DNA of 64,000 bases from an uncultured Eubacteriales bacterium (GTDB taxonomy: Bacteria; Bacillota; Clostridia; Oscillospirales; CAG-272), in contig CATWNM010000001.1 in assembly GCA_958352145.1 (NCBI GenBank), positions 1 to 64,000 on the forward strand. The letters run 5' to 3'. Positions 44,095 to 52,572 of this stretch are shown here, in pieces. Below the pieces are notes generated by a model, which saw nothing but the letters and a program-made list of their open reading frames with translations, ran no database searches and was not told where the DNA came from. Made by a program: the position numbers and the translations under genes. Within the stretch, counting starts at the first letter, position 1. The number at the start of each line of letters is the position of its first letter.

Positions 44095-44199
44095 ATGCGG
44101 AACACGCAGCAAAACAGCGTATTTGCATATTTTTACTTTAGCTTTATCTATTTTATGGATAAGGCTTGTTTTGCTGTTCGAAAATCTGTGGCCGCATAG
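44095..44199 (+). CDS. Phe/Tyr-rich leader peptide of the aro operon
   Basis: 34 residues, MRNTQQNSV then FAYFYFSFIYF, ending RKSVAA. It has six Phe and three Tyr; eight of the eleven residues 10-20 are aromatic. AAGGA lies 12-16 nt before ATG; an in-frame ATG at 44074 is too close to the transcription start. It is followed by an intrinsic terminator and then aroF. Slow decoding of UUU/UAU/UAC codons when charged tRNA-Phe or tRNA-Tyr is scarce would stall the ribosome over RNA segment 1 and favour readthrough. The protein itself should have no other function. Confidence 0.85.
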   Translation: MRNTQQNSVFAYFYFSFIYFMDKACFAVRKSVAA

Positions 44200-44258
44200 A
44201 GGTTTGCATCTGCGGATATACAGGGCTTGCAGCAAAATAAGCTGCGAGCCCTGTTTTT
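44107..44258 (+). promoter_or_regulatory. Ribosome-mediated attenuator of the aro operon
   Basis: Segment 1 CAGCAAAACA (44107-44116) is fully complementary to segment 2 TGTTTTGCTG (44167-44176). The last eight bases of segment 2 can instead pair with segment 3 CAGCAAAA (44230-44237). Segment 3 overlaps the left arm of the terminator CAGGGCTTGCAGC (44221-44233) / GCTGCGAGCCCTG (44241-44253), followed by TTTTTGTTT. The 1:2, 2:3 and 3:4 pairings are thus mutually exclusive, as in trp and phe attenuators, and the Phe/Tyr codons (44122-44154) lie between segments 1 and 2. Confidence 0.8.
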
Positions 44259-44305
44259 GTTTGGTTGAATTCGGATTATTTTATATATAAAAGGAGTATC
44301 GTATC

Positions 44306-45316
44306 ATGGTTGTTATTCTAAAGCAAAATGCGGACAAAGCGCAGCTTGAGCAGTTGGAGTCATGGATTCAAGGCATGGGGCTTTCCGTCCACAAAAGCGA
44401 AGGGCAAAATTCTACGATCCTTGGACTCGTAGGCGACACCTCCAAGGTTGACATCGATCTGCTCAGCGCGCTCGACATTGTGGAAAACGTCAAGCGCATC
44501 CAGGAGCCTTACAAAAACGCCAACCGCAAATTCCACCCAATGGACACGGTCATTGACGTTGGAGGCGTTAAAATCGGCGGCGGCAACTTTGCAGTCATCG
44601 CCGGCCCCTGCTCGGTCGAATCCGAAGCGCAGATCTGCGAAGTCGCGGCCGACGTCCAAAAAAGCGGAGCCAAACTGCTTCGCGGCGGCGCGTTCAAGCC
44701 GCGCACCTCGCCCTACTCTTTCCAAGGCATGCGCGGAGAGGGCATCAAACTGCTTTTAGAAGCGAAAGCCAAAACCGGCCTGCCGATCGTAACCGAAATT
44801 ATGGATATGTCGCAGCTTCCCCTTTTCGAGGATGTGGACGTCATCCAGGTCGGTGCGCGAAACATGCAGAACTTTGAACTGCTGAAAGAACTCGGACATG
44901 TAGACAAGCCGATTCTGCTCAAGCGCGGATTAGCCAGCACAATCGAAGAACTTTTAATGAGCGCCGAATATATCATGGCCGGCGGCAATGAGAAAGTCAT
45001 TCTCTGTGAGCGCGGTATCCGTACCTTTGAAACGGCCACCACGCGCAACACGCTGGATCTCTGCGCGATCCCAGTTCTCAAGGAACGCACGCATCTGCCG
45101 ATCATCATCGACCCAAGCCATGCGACCGGCGTTGCAAGACTCGTCAAACCCATGTGCATTGCGGCAACCGCCGCGGGCGCGGACGGTCTGATCGTAGAAG
45201 TACACAACGATCCCGCGCATGCGCTCTGCGACGGCAAACAATCCTTGACGCCCGAAGCGTTCGACGACGTTATGCGTGCGGTCGAGGCCGTGCGTCCTTA
45301 CGCATACAAAGGCTGA
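44306..45316 (+). CDS. aroF: 3-deoxy-7-phosphoheptulonate synthase (DAHP synthase)
   Basis: 336 residues of the AroA-beta/KDO8P-synthase-like type. A small ferredoxin-like regulatory domain (about residues 1-70, MVVILKQNADKAQLEQLESW) precedes the barrel. Barrel motifs are FAVIAGPCSVESEAQI, LLRGGAFKPRTSPYSFQG, QVGARNMQNFELLKELG and IIDPSHATGVARLV. It condenses PEP and erythrose 4-phosphate, the first step of the pathway; the N-terminal domain is known to mediate feedback by Tyr or Phe in relatives. First structural gene after the attenuator, with AAAAGGAG before ATG. Confidence 0.93.
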   Translation: MVVILKQNADKAQLEQLESWIQGMGLSVHKSEGQNSTILGLVGDTSKVDIDLLSALDIVENVKRIQEPYKNANRKFHPMDTVIDVGGVKIGGGNFAVIAGPCSVESEAQICEVAADVQKSGAKLLRGGAFKPRTSPYSFQGMRGEGIKLLLEAKAKTGLPIVTEIMDMSQLPLFEDVDVIQVGARNMQNFELLKELGHVDKPILLKRGLASTIEELLMSAEYIMAGGNEKVILCERGIRTFETATTRNTLDLCAIPVLKERTHLPIIIDPSHATGVARLVKPMCIAATAAGADGLIVEVHNDPAHALCDGKQSLTPEAFDDVMRAVEAVRPYAYKG

Positions 45317-45375
45317 TTGCAAAATCTTTGAAAAACTGCTATACTGTAAACGATAGAACAGGGACGGAAAAAACT

Positions 45376-46212
45376 ATGAAGATCTTCATCTGCGGGCTGG
45401 GACTCATCGGCGGCTCGTTTGCCAAGGCAATCAAAGAACGTACGCTGCATACGGTGATCGGCACGGACAAGGACGCATCGGTTATCGATCAGGCGCTGGA
45501 AGTCGGCGCAATCGACGCGCAAGCGTCGACCGAAAACCTCGGCACATGCGACCTTATCCTTATTGCGCTGTATCCGAAAGCCGCGATTGAATTTGTACGT
45601 GAAAATCTCGGCCGCTTTAAGCCCGGCGCAATCCTGCTCGACACCTGCGGCATCAAAACCGAAGTCTGCACGGAGGTCGGCGCGCTGATTGCCGGCACTT
45701 CGCTCCATTTCATCGGCGGACATCCGATGGCCGGGATCGAACACAGCGGATTCGACTACGCTTTCGCCTCTCTTTTCGAGGGCGCTTCCATGATCCTCTG
45801 CACGGAAGCCTGCACAGATATAAAAGCCGTCGAAACAGTGTCCGAACTTTGCAAAGCCATCGGCTTTTGCCGGATCACGCGCAGCACCTGCGCGCAGCAC
45901 GATAAAATCATCGCGTTTACCTCGCAGCTTGCCCACGTGGTCTCCAGCGCTTATGCGCACGGCAAATACGCGACCGAGCACAGCGGCTTTTCCGCAGGTT
46001 CGTTCCGGGATATGACGCGCGTCGCGCGGTTGAATCCCGATATGTGGACGGAGTTGTTTTTTGAAAACCGCGAAAACCTGGCCGGTATGATCGAAGAACT
46101 GATCGAAAATCTGCAAAAATACAAAGCGGCGCTCGATTGCGGCGACCGGGAAGCCATGCATAAACTGCTCGCCGACGGAAACGCCCGAAAAATTCAAGCG
46201 GACAGATTGTGA
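45376..46212 (+). CDS. tyrA: Prephenate dehydrogenase
   Basis: 278 residues from ATG 45376 (MKIFICGLGLIGGSFAKAIK). The Rossmann GxGxxG is at the N terminus, then the prephenate site LHFIGGHPMAGIEHSGFDYA (catalytic His) and AFTSQLAHVVSSAYAHGKYA. It makes 4-hydroxyphenylpyruvate for tyrosine. No ACT domain, so feedback is not at this enzyme. It lies 59 nt after aroF. Confidence 0.92.
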   Translation: MKIFICGLGLIGGSFAKAIKERTLHTVIGTDKDASVIDQALEVGAIDAQASTENLGTCDLILIALYPKAAIEFVRENLGRFKPGAILLDTCGIKTEVCTEVGALIAGTSLHFIGGHPMAGIEHSGFDYAFASLFEGASMILCTEACTDIKAVETVSELCKAIGFCRITRSTCAQHDKIIAFTSQLAHVVSSAYAHGKYATEHSGFSAGSFRDMTRVARLNPDMWTELFFENRENLAGMIEELIENLQKYKAALDCGDREAMHKLLADGNARKIQADRL

Positions 46213-46219
46213 GGCAAAA

Positions 46220-47269
46220 ATGACATCCATATCCATCCATACCAGTACCGAATATGAAGTGCACATCGGCGCCGGCCTGCTGGACAGCGCCGGGGCGAGA
46301 ATCGCCGGGATTGCCCGGGGCAAGCGGATCATGATCGTTTCGGACGACGCCGTCTTCCCGCTCTACGGCAGCCGCCTTGTACGCGCTGCGGAAAACGCGG
46401 GCTTTGAGTGCAGCACGTTTATTTTTTCAAACGGCGAAGCGCAAAAACGGCTTTCCACGCTTGAGCAGCTTCTGGAATCTCTGGCGGAAAAGCATTTTTG
46501 CCGAAGCGATCTGATTTTGGCGCTTGGCGGCGGCGTCGTGGGCGATATGGCTGGGTTCGCAGCCGCTGTGTTTTTACGCGGCATAGACTATGTTCAATTG
46601 CCGACCACGCTGCTGGCCGCCGTAGATTCCTCGGTGGGGGGGAAAACGGCCGTCGATCTTTCGCATGGAAAAAATCTGTGCGGCGCGTTCCACCAGCCAA
46701 AACTTGTCCTCTGCGACACGAATACGTTCAAAACGCTCGCGCCTCTCCAATGGCAGGATGGCCTTGCGGAAATGCTGAAATACGGCGTGATCTGCGATAA
46801 AACGCTGTTTGAGCAAATTCAAAATTACAAAAACGAAAATCTAGAAGCGCTGATCGCCCGCTGTGTGGAGATCAAACGGGATATCGTATCTGCGGATGAA
46901 TTCGACCATGGAAAACGGCAGTTGCTCAACCTCGGTCATACGGTAGGCCACGCGGTGGAAGCCGCATCAAACTTCAGCATCACGCACGGTCACGCGGTCG
47001 CCATCGGCATGGCGGTCATCGCACGCGGTGCTCAGCGGCTTCAAATGGCCGAGCCGGGCACCGCGGCGCATATAGAGCGCGCGCTCGACGCCTGCGCGCT
47101 GCCCAGCCGCTGTGATTTCGACGCGGATACGCTGGCATCCCTTACCCTCTCCGACAAAAAATCGGACGGAGATTTCATCAACTTGATTATACCCGAACGT
47201 ATCGGGGGCAGCGTCATTCGAAAAAGTCCCGCGTCGGATGTTCGAAAACTGATCGCCGCAGGACTGTGA
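46220..47269 (+). CDS. aroB: 3-dehydroquinate synthase
   Basis: 349 residues. NAD- and zinc-binding motifs: LILALGGGVVGDMAGFAAAV, FLRGIDYVQLPTTLLAAVDS and SVGGKTAVDLSHGKNLCGAF; zinc ligands Glu and His in LNLGHTVGHAVEAAS and ITHGHAVAIGMAV. Second shikimate step. Seven nt after tyrA. Confidence 0.95.
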   Translation: MTSISIHTSTEYEVHIGAGLLDSAGARIAGIARGKRIMIVSDDAVFPLYGSRLVRAAENAGFECSTFIFSNGEAQKRLSTLEQLLESLAEKHFCRSDLILALGGGVVGDMAGFAAAVFLRGIDYVQLPTTLLAAVDSSVGGKTAVDLSHGKNLCGAFHQPKLVLCDTNTFKTLAPLQWQDGLAEMLKYGVICDKTLFEQIQNYKNENLEALIARCVEIKRDIVSADEFDHGKRQLLNLGHTVGHAVEAASNFSITHGHAVAIGMAVIARGAQRLQMAEPGTAAHIERALDACALPSRCDFDADTLASLTLSDKKSDGDFINLIIPERIGGSVIRKSPASDVRKLIAAGL

Positions 47270-47275
47270 GGGCCT

Positions 47276-48565
47276 ATGGACATTCGAATTGAAAATACGC
47301 CGCTGTCCGGCGCTGTCCGCGCAATTTCCTCAAAATCCGACGTCCACCGGTTTCTGATCGCTGCCGCGCTTTCGGACGGCTGCTCGGATATCCGGTTTAC
47401 GACTCTGTCTGACGACATTCGCGCAACGGCCGGCGCGCTCCGCGCGCTCTGCGCAGACATTTCGCTTTGCGAAGAGGCGGACGGCTGGCATGCAAAAATT
47501 CAAGGAAATCGCAAAAAAGATACGCCGCCCGCGCTTTTTGCCGGGGAATGCGGAACCACTGCGCGGCTGCTGCTGCCCGTGGCAGCGACGCTGTATGATT
47601 CATGTGTGCTCGACGGCGCGCCGGGACTTCGCCGCCGGCCCTTTGGGCCGCTGTGTGCGGCGATGCGGGGAGGCGACGTGGAAGTATCCGATGATTTTCT
47701 GCCCATCCGCTGTCGCGGGCGGCTGAAAAGCGGCGTCTACACGATTCGCGGAGACGTCAGTTCCCAGTATATCAGCGGGCTGCTCTTTGCGCTTCCTCTG
47801 CTTACGGACGACAGTGAAATTCGTCTGACGACGCCGCTGGCTTCCGCCGGTTACGTAGATATGACGCTCGACACACTGCGCCGTTTTGGCATCCGGATCA
47901 GCCAAACTGATTTTGGCTATCGGATTCCGGGCGGGCAGCGCTACCGTTCAGTCACGGGCTACACAGCGGAAGGCGACTGGTCGAGCGCGGGCTTTTGGCT
48001 GTGCGCAGGCGCGCTCGGTGGCAGTGTAACCGTTACGGGCTTGCCGCTCAACTCGCACCAGCGGGACAAAAATCTGCTGGCCGTCCTTGCCGAAGCCGGC
48101 GCTTCGGTCTGCCTGCGGGCAGATCAGATTACAATCAGCGGCGCGCCGCTCACCGCTGTTTCCTTTGACGGTGAGGATATGCCCGACGCGCTGCCCGTGT
48201 TGGCCGCCGTTCTTGCGACGGCAAACGGCGTCAGTCAAATCCGCGGCGGCGCGCGCCTGAAAATCAAGGAGAGCGACCGGCTCCATACCACAGCGGAAAT
48301 GATCAGGGCGCTCGGCGGCGGCATCGAATGCAATGCCGACGGCTTTTCAATCCGCGGCGGCCCGCTTTGCGGCGGGACATGCGACACAGCAAACGATCAT
48401 CGCATCGCCATGAGCGCGGCCGTTCTGGCGACGAAAACCGCGGCGGGCGCAGTCCTGCGCGGCGCAGATGCCGTTGCGAAATCCTATCCATCCTTTTTTG
48501 AAGATTTTCAGAAACTCGGAGGTAAATGCCATGTCCTCACAGATGGGCAAACGTGTAACAGTTGA
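47276..48565 (+). CDS. aroA: 3-phosphoshikimate 1-carboxyvinyltransferase (EPSP synthase)
   Basis: 429 residues, the normal length. Motifs: ISSKSDVHRFLIAAAL (phosphate-binding Lys-Ser), LFAGECGTTARLLLP, IRGDVSSQYISGLLFALPLL, LKIKESDRLHTTAEMIRALG and TANDHRIAMSAAVLA. It adds PEP to shikimate 3-phosphate. The first motif has KSDVHR where many bacteria have KSISHR. It overlaps aroC by 35 nt. Confidence 0.94.
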   Translation: MDIRIENTPLSGAVRAISSKSDVHRFLIAAALSDGCSDIRFTTLSDDIRATAGALRALCADISLCEEADGWHAKIQGNRKKDTPPALFAGECGTTARLLLPVAATLYDSCVLDGAPGLRRRPFGPLCAAMRGGDVEVSDDFLPIRCRGRLKSGVYTIRGDVSSQYISGLLFALPLLTDDSEIRLTTPLASAGYVDMTLDTLRRFGIRISQTDFGYRIPGGQRYRSVTGYTAEGDWSSAGFWLCAGALGGSVTVTGLPLNSHQRDKNLLAVLAEAGASVCLRADQITISGAPLTAVSFDGEDMPDALPVLAAVLATANGVSQIRGGARLKIKESDRLHTTAEMIRALGGGIECNADGFSIRGGPLCGGTCDTANDHRIAMSAAVLATKTAAGAVLRGADAVAKSYPSFFEDFQKLGGKCHVLTDGQTCNS

Positions 48566-49625
48566 AATTTTCGGCGAGTCGCACGCAGATGCGATCGGAA
48601 TGACGCTCGACGGAGTTCCCGCCGGCGAGCCGGTCGACATGGACGCGCTCCTTGCGTTTATGCGGCGGCGCGCGCCCGGTCACAGCGCGCTTTCTACGGC
48701 CCGGCGTGAAGAAGATATCCCCGAATTTTTATGCGGGCTTCGTGAAAATGTGACCACCGGCGCCCCGGTCACTGCGATCATCCGCAACAAGGATACGCGT
48801 TCAGGCGATTATGCGAATCTGCGTGAGCTTCCCCGCCCCTCCCACGCCGATTACACAGCTTATATCCGTTACGGCGGCAAAAACGATATACGGGGCGGCG
48901 GACATTTCTCCGGGCGTCTCACCGCGCCGCTTTGCACGGCGGGTGCAATTGCGCTTCAGATTCTTTCCCGCCGGGGCATTGAGATCGGCGCGCACCTCGC
49001 AAAAGCGGCCGGCATATGCGATGTGTGCTTTGATCCCGTAAATCCGAGCGCGCAGCTGCATAAAGCGGCGGAAAAGCCGTTCCCCGTTTTGTCCGATGAA
49101 GCGGGCGTGCGCATGCAGGAAAAAATCCATGCCGCAAAAGCCGAGGGCGACTCGGTCGGTGGGATCATCGAATGCGCGGTCACCGGCATGCCGCCCGGCT
49201 GCGGCAATCCGATGTTCGACGGCGTCGAAAACCGGCTGGCAGCTGCGCTGTTCGGGATACCGGCGGTGCGCGGTGTGGAATTCGGAAGCGGATTTGCCGC
49301 CGCTGACATGACCGGCAGTGCGCATAACGATCCCTTTGCCTACCAAGACGGCCGTGTCGTCACCACAACCAATCGCAGCGGCGGCATACAGGGCGGCATC
49401 ACCAACGGCATGCCCATTGTGTTCCGTATTGCAATAAAACCTACTCCTTCTATTTACAAAGAACAGCCGACCGTGAATCTGCGGACCGGCGAAAACGCCG
49501 TTTTGCAGATCCACGGCAGACACGACCCCTGCATCGCCGTGCGCGCCGTGCCCGTTACGGAAGCCGTCGCCGCACTGTGCATACTTGATATTTTAAGTGA
49601 GGTAGAAACCCATGGACATGAATGA
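48531..49625 (+). CDS. aroC: Chorismate synthase
   Basis: 364 residues from ATG 48531 (MSSQMGKRVTVEIFGESHAD), with CGGAGGTAAA upstream. Signatures GESHADAIGMTLDGVPAGE, RNKDTRSGDYANLRELPRPS, RTTNRSGG-type segment TTNRSGGIQGGITNGMPIVF and RHDPCIAVRAVPVTEAVAAL. It makes chorismate from EPSP with reduced FMN. It starts inside aroA and ends inside pheA, pointing to tight translational coupling. Confidence 0.95.
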   Translation: MSSQMGKRVTVEIFGESHADAIGMTLDGVPAGEPVDMDALLAFMRRRAPGHSALSTARREEDIPEFLCGLRENVTTGAPVTAIIRNKDTRSGDYANLRELPRPSHADYTAYIRYGGKNDIRGGGHFSGRLTAPLCTAGAIALQILSRRGIEIGAHLAKAAGICDVCFDPVNPSAQLHKAAEKPFPVLSDEAGVRMQEKIHAAKAEGDSVGGIIECAVTGMPPGCGNPMFDGVENRLAAALFGIPAVRGVEFGSGFAAADMTGSAHNDPFAYQDGRVVTTTNRSGGIQGGITNGMPIVFRIAIKPTPSIYKEQPTVNLRTGENAVLQIHGRHDPCIAVRAVPVTEAVAALCILDILSEVETHGHE

Positions 49626-50754
49626 GACTAGAACCCAGATCGACAAAATTGACGACGTCATCCGCGAAGCCTTTGCAAAGCGCATGGAACTCTGCGCAAG
49701 TCTTGCGGAGTACAAAAAGGAAAACAATCTGCCGGTAGCCTATCCGGGACGCGAACGTGAGATCGTCGCGCGCTTGACCAAAGATATGGACAGCCGCATG
49801 GCCACCTATACAAAGGTGCTGTATACCACATTGTTTGAAGTATCGCGCTCCTACCAGACCGCACGCCTCGGCGAAGGCGGCCGCCTGGCTGCAAAGATCC
49901 GGGAAGCAGCCGAAAAAACACCGAAAACGCTGCCGACGACCTGCACCGTCGCTTGTCAGGGAACTGAGGGCGCTTATTCGCAGGTGGCAGCCGAAAAGCT
50001 TTTTTCGATTCCAAGCATTATGTATATGGGCACATTCGAGGGCGTTTTCAACGCGGTAGCCAGCGGCTTTTGCCGGTACGGCATCCTGCCGATCAGCAAC
50101 AACCTGCATGGTTCGGTCACCGAAGTCTACGACCTGATGAAGCGCCATAAATTCTATATCGTCAAAAGCATCAAGCTGCGCATCGACCACACGCTCTCTG
50201 CGAAAAAAGGCGCAAAGCTTGCAGATATCCGCGAAATCTTCTCGCATCCGCAGGCGATCGGACAGTGTCAGGAATTTTTGAAGTCACTGGGCAAGGATGT
50301 CAAGATCACCGAGTGCGCCAATACGGCGACGGCGGCCAAAATGCTTGCGGAAAGCAAGCGAACCGACGCAGCCGCGATCTGCAACGAAGCCTGCGCGGCG
50401 CTGTACGGCCTGACCAAGCTTGCGGACGGCATCGCAGACAGCGACAACAACTACACGCGTTTCATCTGCATTTCCAAAGCGCTTGAAATTTATCCCGGTT
50501 CCAACAAAACCAGCATCATGTTCACGCTGCCGCATACGCCCGGTTCGCTGTTCAGCATTCTGGCCAAATTTGCCACGCTCGGCGTAAACTTTTCCAAAAT
50601 TGAAAGCCGGCCGATCCCGGGCAAGGATTTTGAATACATGTTTTATCTGGATTTTGATTCTTCGCTGTATGCGGACGGACTGATCGAAACGCTGGATTTG
50701 TTCGACGCAGAATATGAAGGCGGCACGTTCCTTGGCTGCTACTCCGAGGTCTGA
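49612..50754 (+). CDS. pheA: Bifunctional chorismate mutase / prephenate dehydratase
   Basis: 380 residues. Chorismate mutase (AroQ-type helices, about residues 5-90: TRTQIDKIDDVIREAFAKRM, then ELCASLAEYKKENNL), prephenate dehydratase (about 105-285: VACQGTEGAYSQVAAEKLF, ISNNLHGSVTEVYDLM) and a C-terminal ACT domain (MFTLPHTPGSLFSILAKF, GVNFSKIESRPIPGKDFEYM) with the Phe-binding ESRP motif. It makes phenylpyruvate and is probably inhibited by Phe. Overlaps aroC by 14 nt. Confidence 0.94.
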   Translation: MDMNETRTQIDKIDDVIREAFAKRMELCASLAEYKKENNLPVAYPGREREIVARLTKDMDSRMATYTKVLYTTLFEVSRSYQTARLGEGGRLAAKIREAAEKTPKTLPTTCTVACQGTEGAYSQVAAEKLFSIPSIMYMGTFEGVFNAVASGFCRYGILPISNNLHGSVTEVYDLMKRHKFYIVKSIKLRIDHTLSAKKGAKLADIREIFSHPQAIGQCQEFLKSLGKDVKITECANTATAAKMLAESKRTDAAAICNEACAALYGLTKLADGIADSDNNYTRFICISKALEIYPGSNKTSIMFTLPHTPGSLFSILAKFATLGVNFSKIESRPIPGKDFEYMFYLDFDSSLYADGLIETLDLFDAEYEGGTFLGCYSEV

Positions 50755-50755
50755 T

Positions 50756-52000
50756 ATGCGGTACGCCATCGTCGGAGAGCACCTGCCGCATTCACACTCG
50801 CCAAAAATTCACGCGCTGTTTGGGAATCCCGACTATGGACTGTGCGAGCTTGCGCCCGACGCGCTCGCGCCCTTTATGCGCGCGCGGAATTTTGACGGCG
50901 TAAACGTGACGATTCCTTACAAGCAGGATGTAATGCCGCTCTGCGATTTCTTAGACGGCGCGGCCATGCGCATCGGCGCAGTGAACACGGTAGCCAATTA
51001 TAACGGTTGTCTTTTCGGCTTCAATACTGATTTTGACGGGTTCCGGTTTCTGTGCCGCCGCGCGGGCATCGAGCTTTACGGAAAACACACCGTCATCCTC
51101 GGCGGTGGAGGCACTTCGAAAACGGCATGCGCCGCCGCCGAGGCCGGCGGCGCACGCAAAATAACGATCATATCGAGAAAAGGCAGCGTCAACTACAAAA
51201 ATCTCCATAAGACGTGCGCAGACGCAGAAATCCTGATCAATACCACACCGGTCGGCATGTATCCGGACATACAGGCGCGGCCGCTCGATCTTTCGCAGAT
51301 GCCCGCGCTTTTGGGCGTCGTAGACGTCATCTACAACCCGCTGCGCACGCGTCTTGTGCTCGACGCCCTGCAGCGGGGCATTCCCGCTGCAGGAGGCCTT
51401 CCGATGCTGGTGGCGCAAGCCGCCTATGCGGACGCGTATTTCCGTGGACAAAAACATTCGGAAGCAGAAATCGACGCCGTGCTCGCGGCCATGCACCAAT
51501 CGCTCTCCAACATCGTGCTGATCGGTATGCCGGGCTGCGGAAAAAGCACGGTCGGAAGCATTCTATCCGAAAAAACCGGACGGCCGCTGTATGACCTCGA
51601 TTTGCTCATTGCCGAACGCGCGGGCATGTCCGCGGCTGAAATCATCCGCACGCGCGGTGAGGCGCATTTCAGAGATTTGGAAACCGATATCTGCATAGAA
51701 ATATCCGCAAAAAGCAACTGCATCATCGCCTGCGGCGGTGGAACCGTCCTGCGCCCCGAAAACCGAAACGCCCTGCGTCAAAACGGATGCATCGTCTATC
51801 TTAAGCGTGCGCTGGACGCCCTTGCGACCGACGGGCGGCCGCTTTCAAGCAGCGCAGACGCGCTCAGGAAGATGTACGAAAAACGCCGTCCGATCTACGA
51901 AGCGGCAGCGGATATCATCGTACCAGAATGCGCCAGCGCGGACGAGGGCGCCGCGCGGACGCTTGCAGCTTTCAAAGAAAGGGATTGGTGCAAAATATGA
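50756..52000 (+). CDS. aroEK: Fused shikimate dehydrogenase - shikimate kinase
   Basis: 414 residues from ATG 50756, directly after the pheA stop. Residues 1-245 are shikimate dehydrogenase: GEHLPHSHSPKIHALFGN, FDGVNVTIPYKQDVMPLCDF (catalytic Lys), FGFNTDFDGF and ILGGGGTSKTACAA. From about residue 250 it is shikimate kinase: NIVLIGMPGCGKSTVGSI, YDLDLLIAERAGMSAAEII, RGEAHFRDLE, IIACGGGTV and ATDGRPLSS. Both domains keep their catalytic residues. Separate genes are usual; the fusion is covalent here with no stop between domains. Confidence 0.93.
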   Translation: MRYAIVGEHLPHSHSPKIHALFGNPDYGLCELAPDALAPFMRARNFDGVNVTIPYKQDVMPLCDFLDGAAMRIGAVNTVANYNGCLFGFNTDFDGFRFLCRRAGIELYGKHTVILGGGGTSKTACAAAEAGGARKITIISRKGSVNYKNLHKTCADAEILINTTPVGMYPDIQARPLDLSQMPALLGVVDVIYNPLRTRLVLDALQRGIPAAGGLPMLVAQAAYADAYFRGQKHSEAEIDAVLAAMHQSLSNIVLIGMPGCGKSTVGSILSEKTGRPLYDLDLLIAERAGMSAAEIIRTRGEAHFRDLETDICIEISAKSNCIIACGGGTVLRPENRNALRQNGCIVYLKRALDALATDGRPLSSSADALRKMYEKRRPIYEAAADIIVPECASADEGAARTLAAFKERDWCKI

Positions 52001-52443
52001 AATTTTTGGTCATCAACGGCCCAAACCTGAATATGCTGGGCATACGAGAGCCGGACATCTACGGAAAAAACACCTATGACGAACTTGTACGAATGATCGA
52101 AGCACACGGACAGAAAAAAGGCGCTTTTGTCCATTGCTTCCAATCCAATCATGAGGGCGCGATCGTGGATGAAATCCAGCGCGCATACGGCCGATTCGAC
52201 GGCATTATTATCAATCCCGCTGCTTACACGCACACGAGCGTCGCGATTCTTGACGCGCTCAAAGCGGTAGGCCTTCCTGCGGTCGAAGTGCACATTTCCG
52301 ACGTAAATTCACGCGAGGAATTCCGGAAAATTTCGTACGTATCGCTCGCAGCGAAAAAAACCATTGCAGGCCACGGATTTGACGGCTATCTGGAAGCAAT
52401 CGATTTTTTATGCGCCCTGTCCGAAAAAGGCTCGGCAATTTGA
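51997..52443 (+). CDS. aroQ: Type II 3-dehydroquinate dehydratase
   Basis: 148 residues from ATG 51997, overlapping the previous stop (ATGA). Motifs: VINGPNLNMLGIREPDIYG (catalytic Tyr region), FQSNHEGAIVDEIQ, GIIINPAAYTHTSVAILDAL (catalytic His is in AAYTHTS region of the family) and VEVHISDVNSREEFRKISYV. It dehydrates 3-dehydroquinate and is the last gene of the operon. With it all seven shikimate steps are encoded in one transcript. Confidence 0.94.
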   Translation: MKFLVINGPNLNMLGIREPDIYGKNTYDELVRMIEAHGQKKGAFVHCFQSNHEGAIVDEIQRAYGRFDGIIINPAAYTHTSVAILDALKAVGLPAVEVHISDVNSREEFRKISYVSLAAKKTIAGHGFDGYLEAIDFLCALSEKGSAI

Positions 52444-52515
52444 ATGCATGCAAAATCCGGCGGTCATAAAGATCGCCGTACACTACTGCAGCTGCTCTAT
52501 CGACGCTGCATCCAA

Positions 52516-52562
52516 GCAAAGCGGAGGTATACCCTGATGTTTAGGGTATACCTCCGCTTTGC
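52516..52562. terminator. 20-bp perfect hairpin between aroQ and the SH3 gene
   Basis: GCAAAGCGGAGGTATACCCT (52516-52535) is exactly complementary to 52543-52562 with a 7-nt loop. No T tract on either side, but its place between converging genes suggests a terminator or transcription roadblock. Confidence 0.6.
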
Positions 52563-52572
52563 CCGTCGGAAT

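Noticed and set aside
44306..44520. T-box or other riboswitch upstream of or within aroF
   Set aside because: No T-box core sequence or known aptamer pattern was seen; the leader peptide explains the region.
45298..46332. 344-codon reverse frame opposite tyrA
   Set aside because: TyrA motifs on the plus strand and operon spacing leave no room for an antisense gene.
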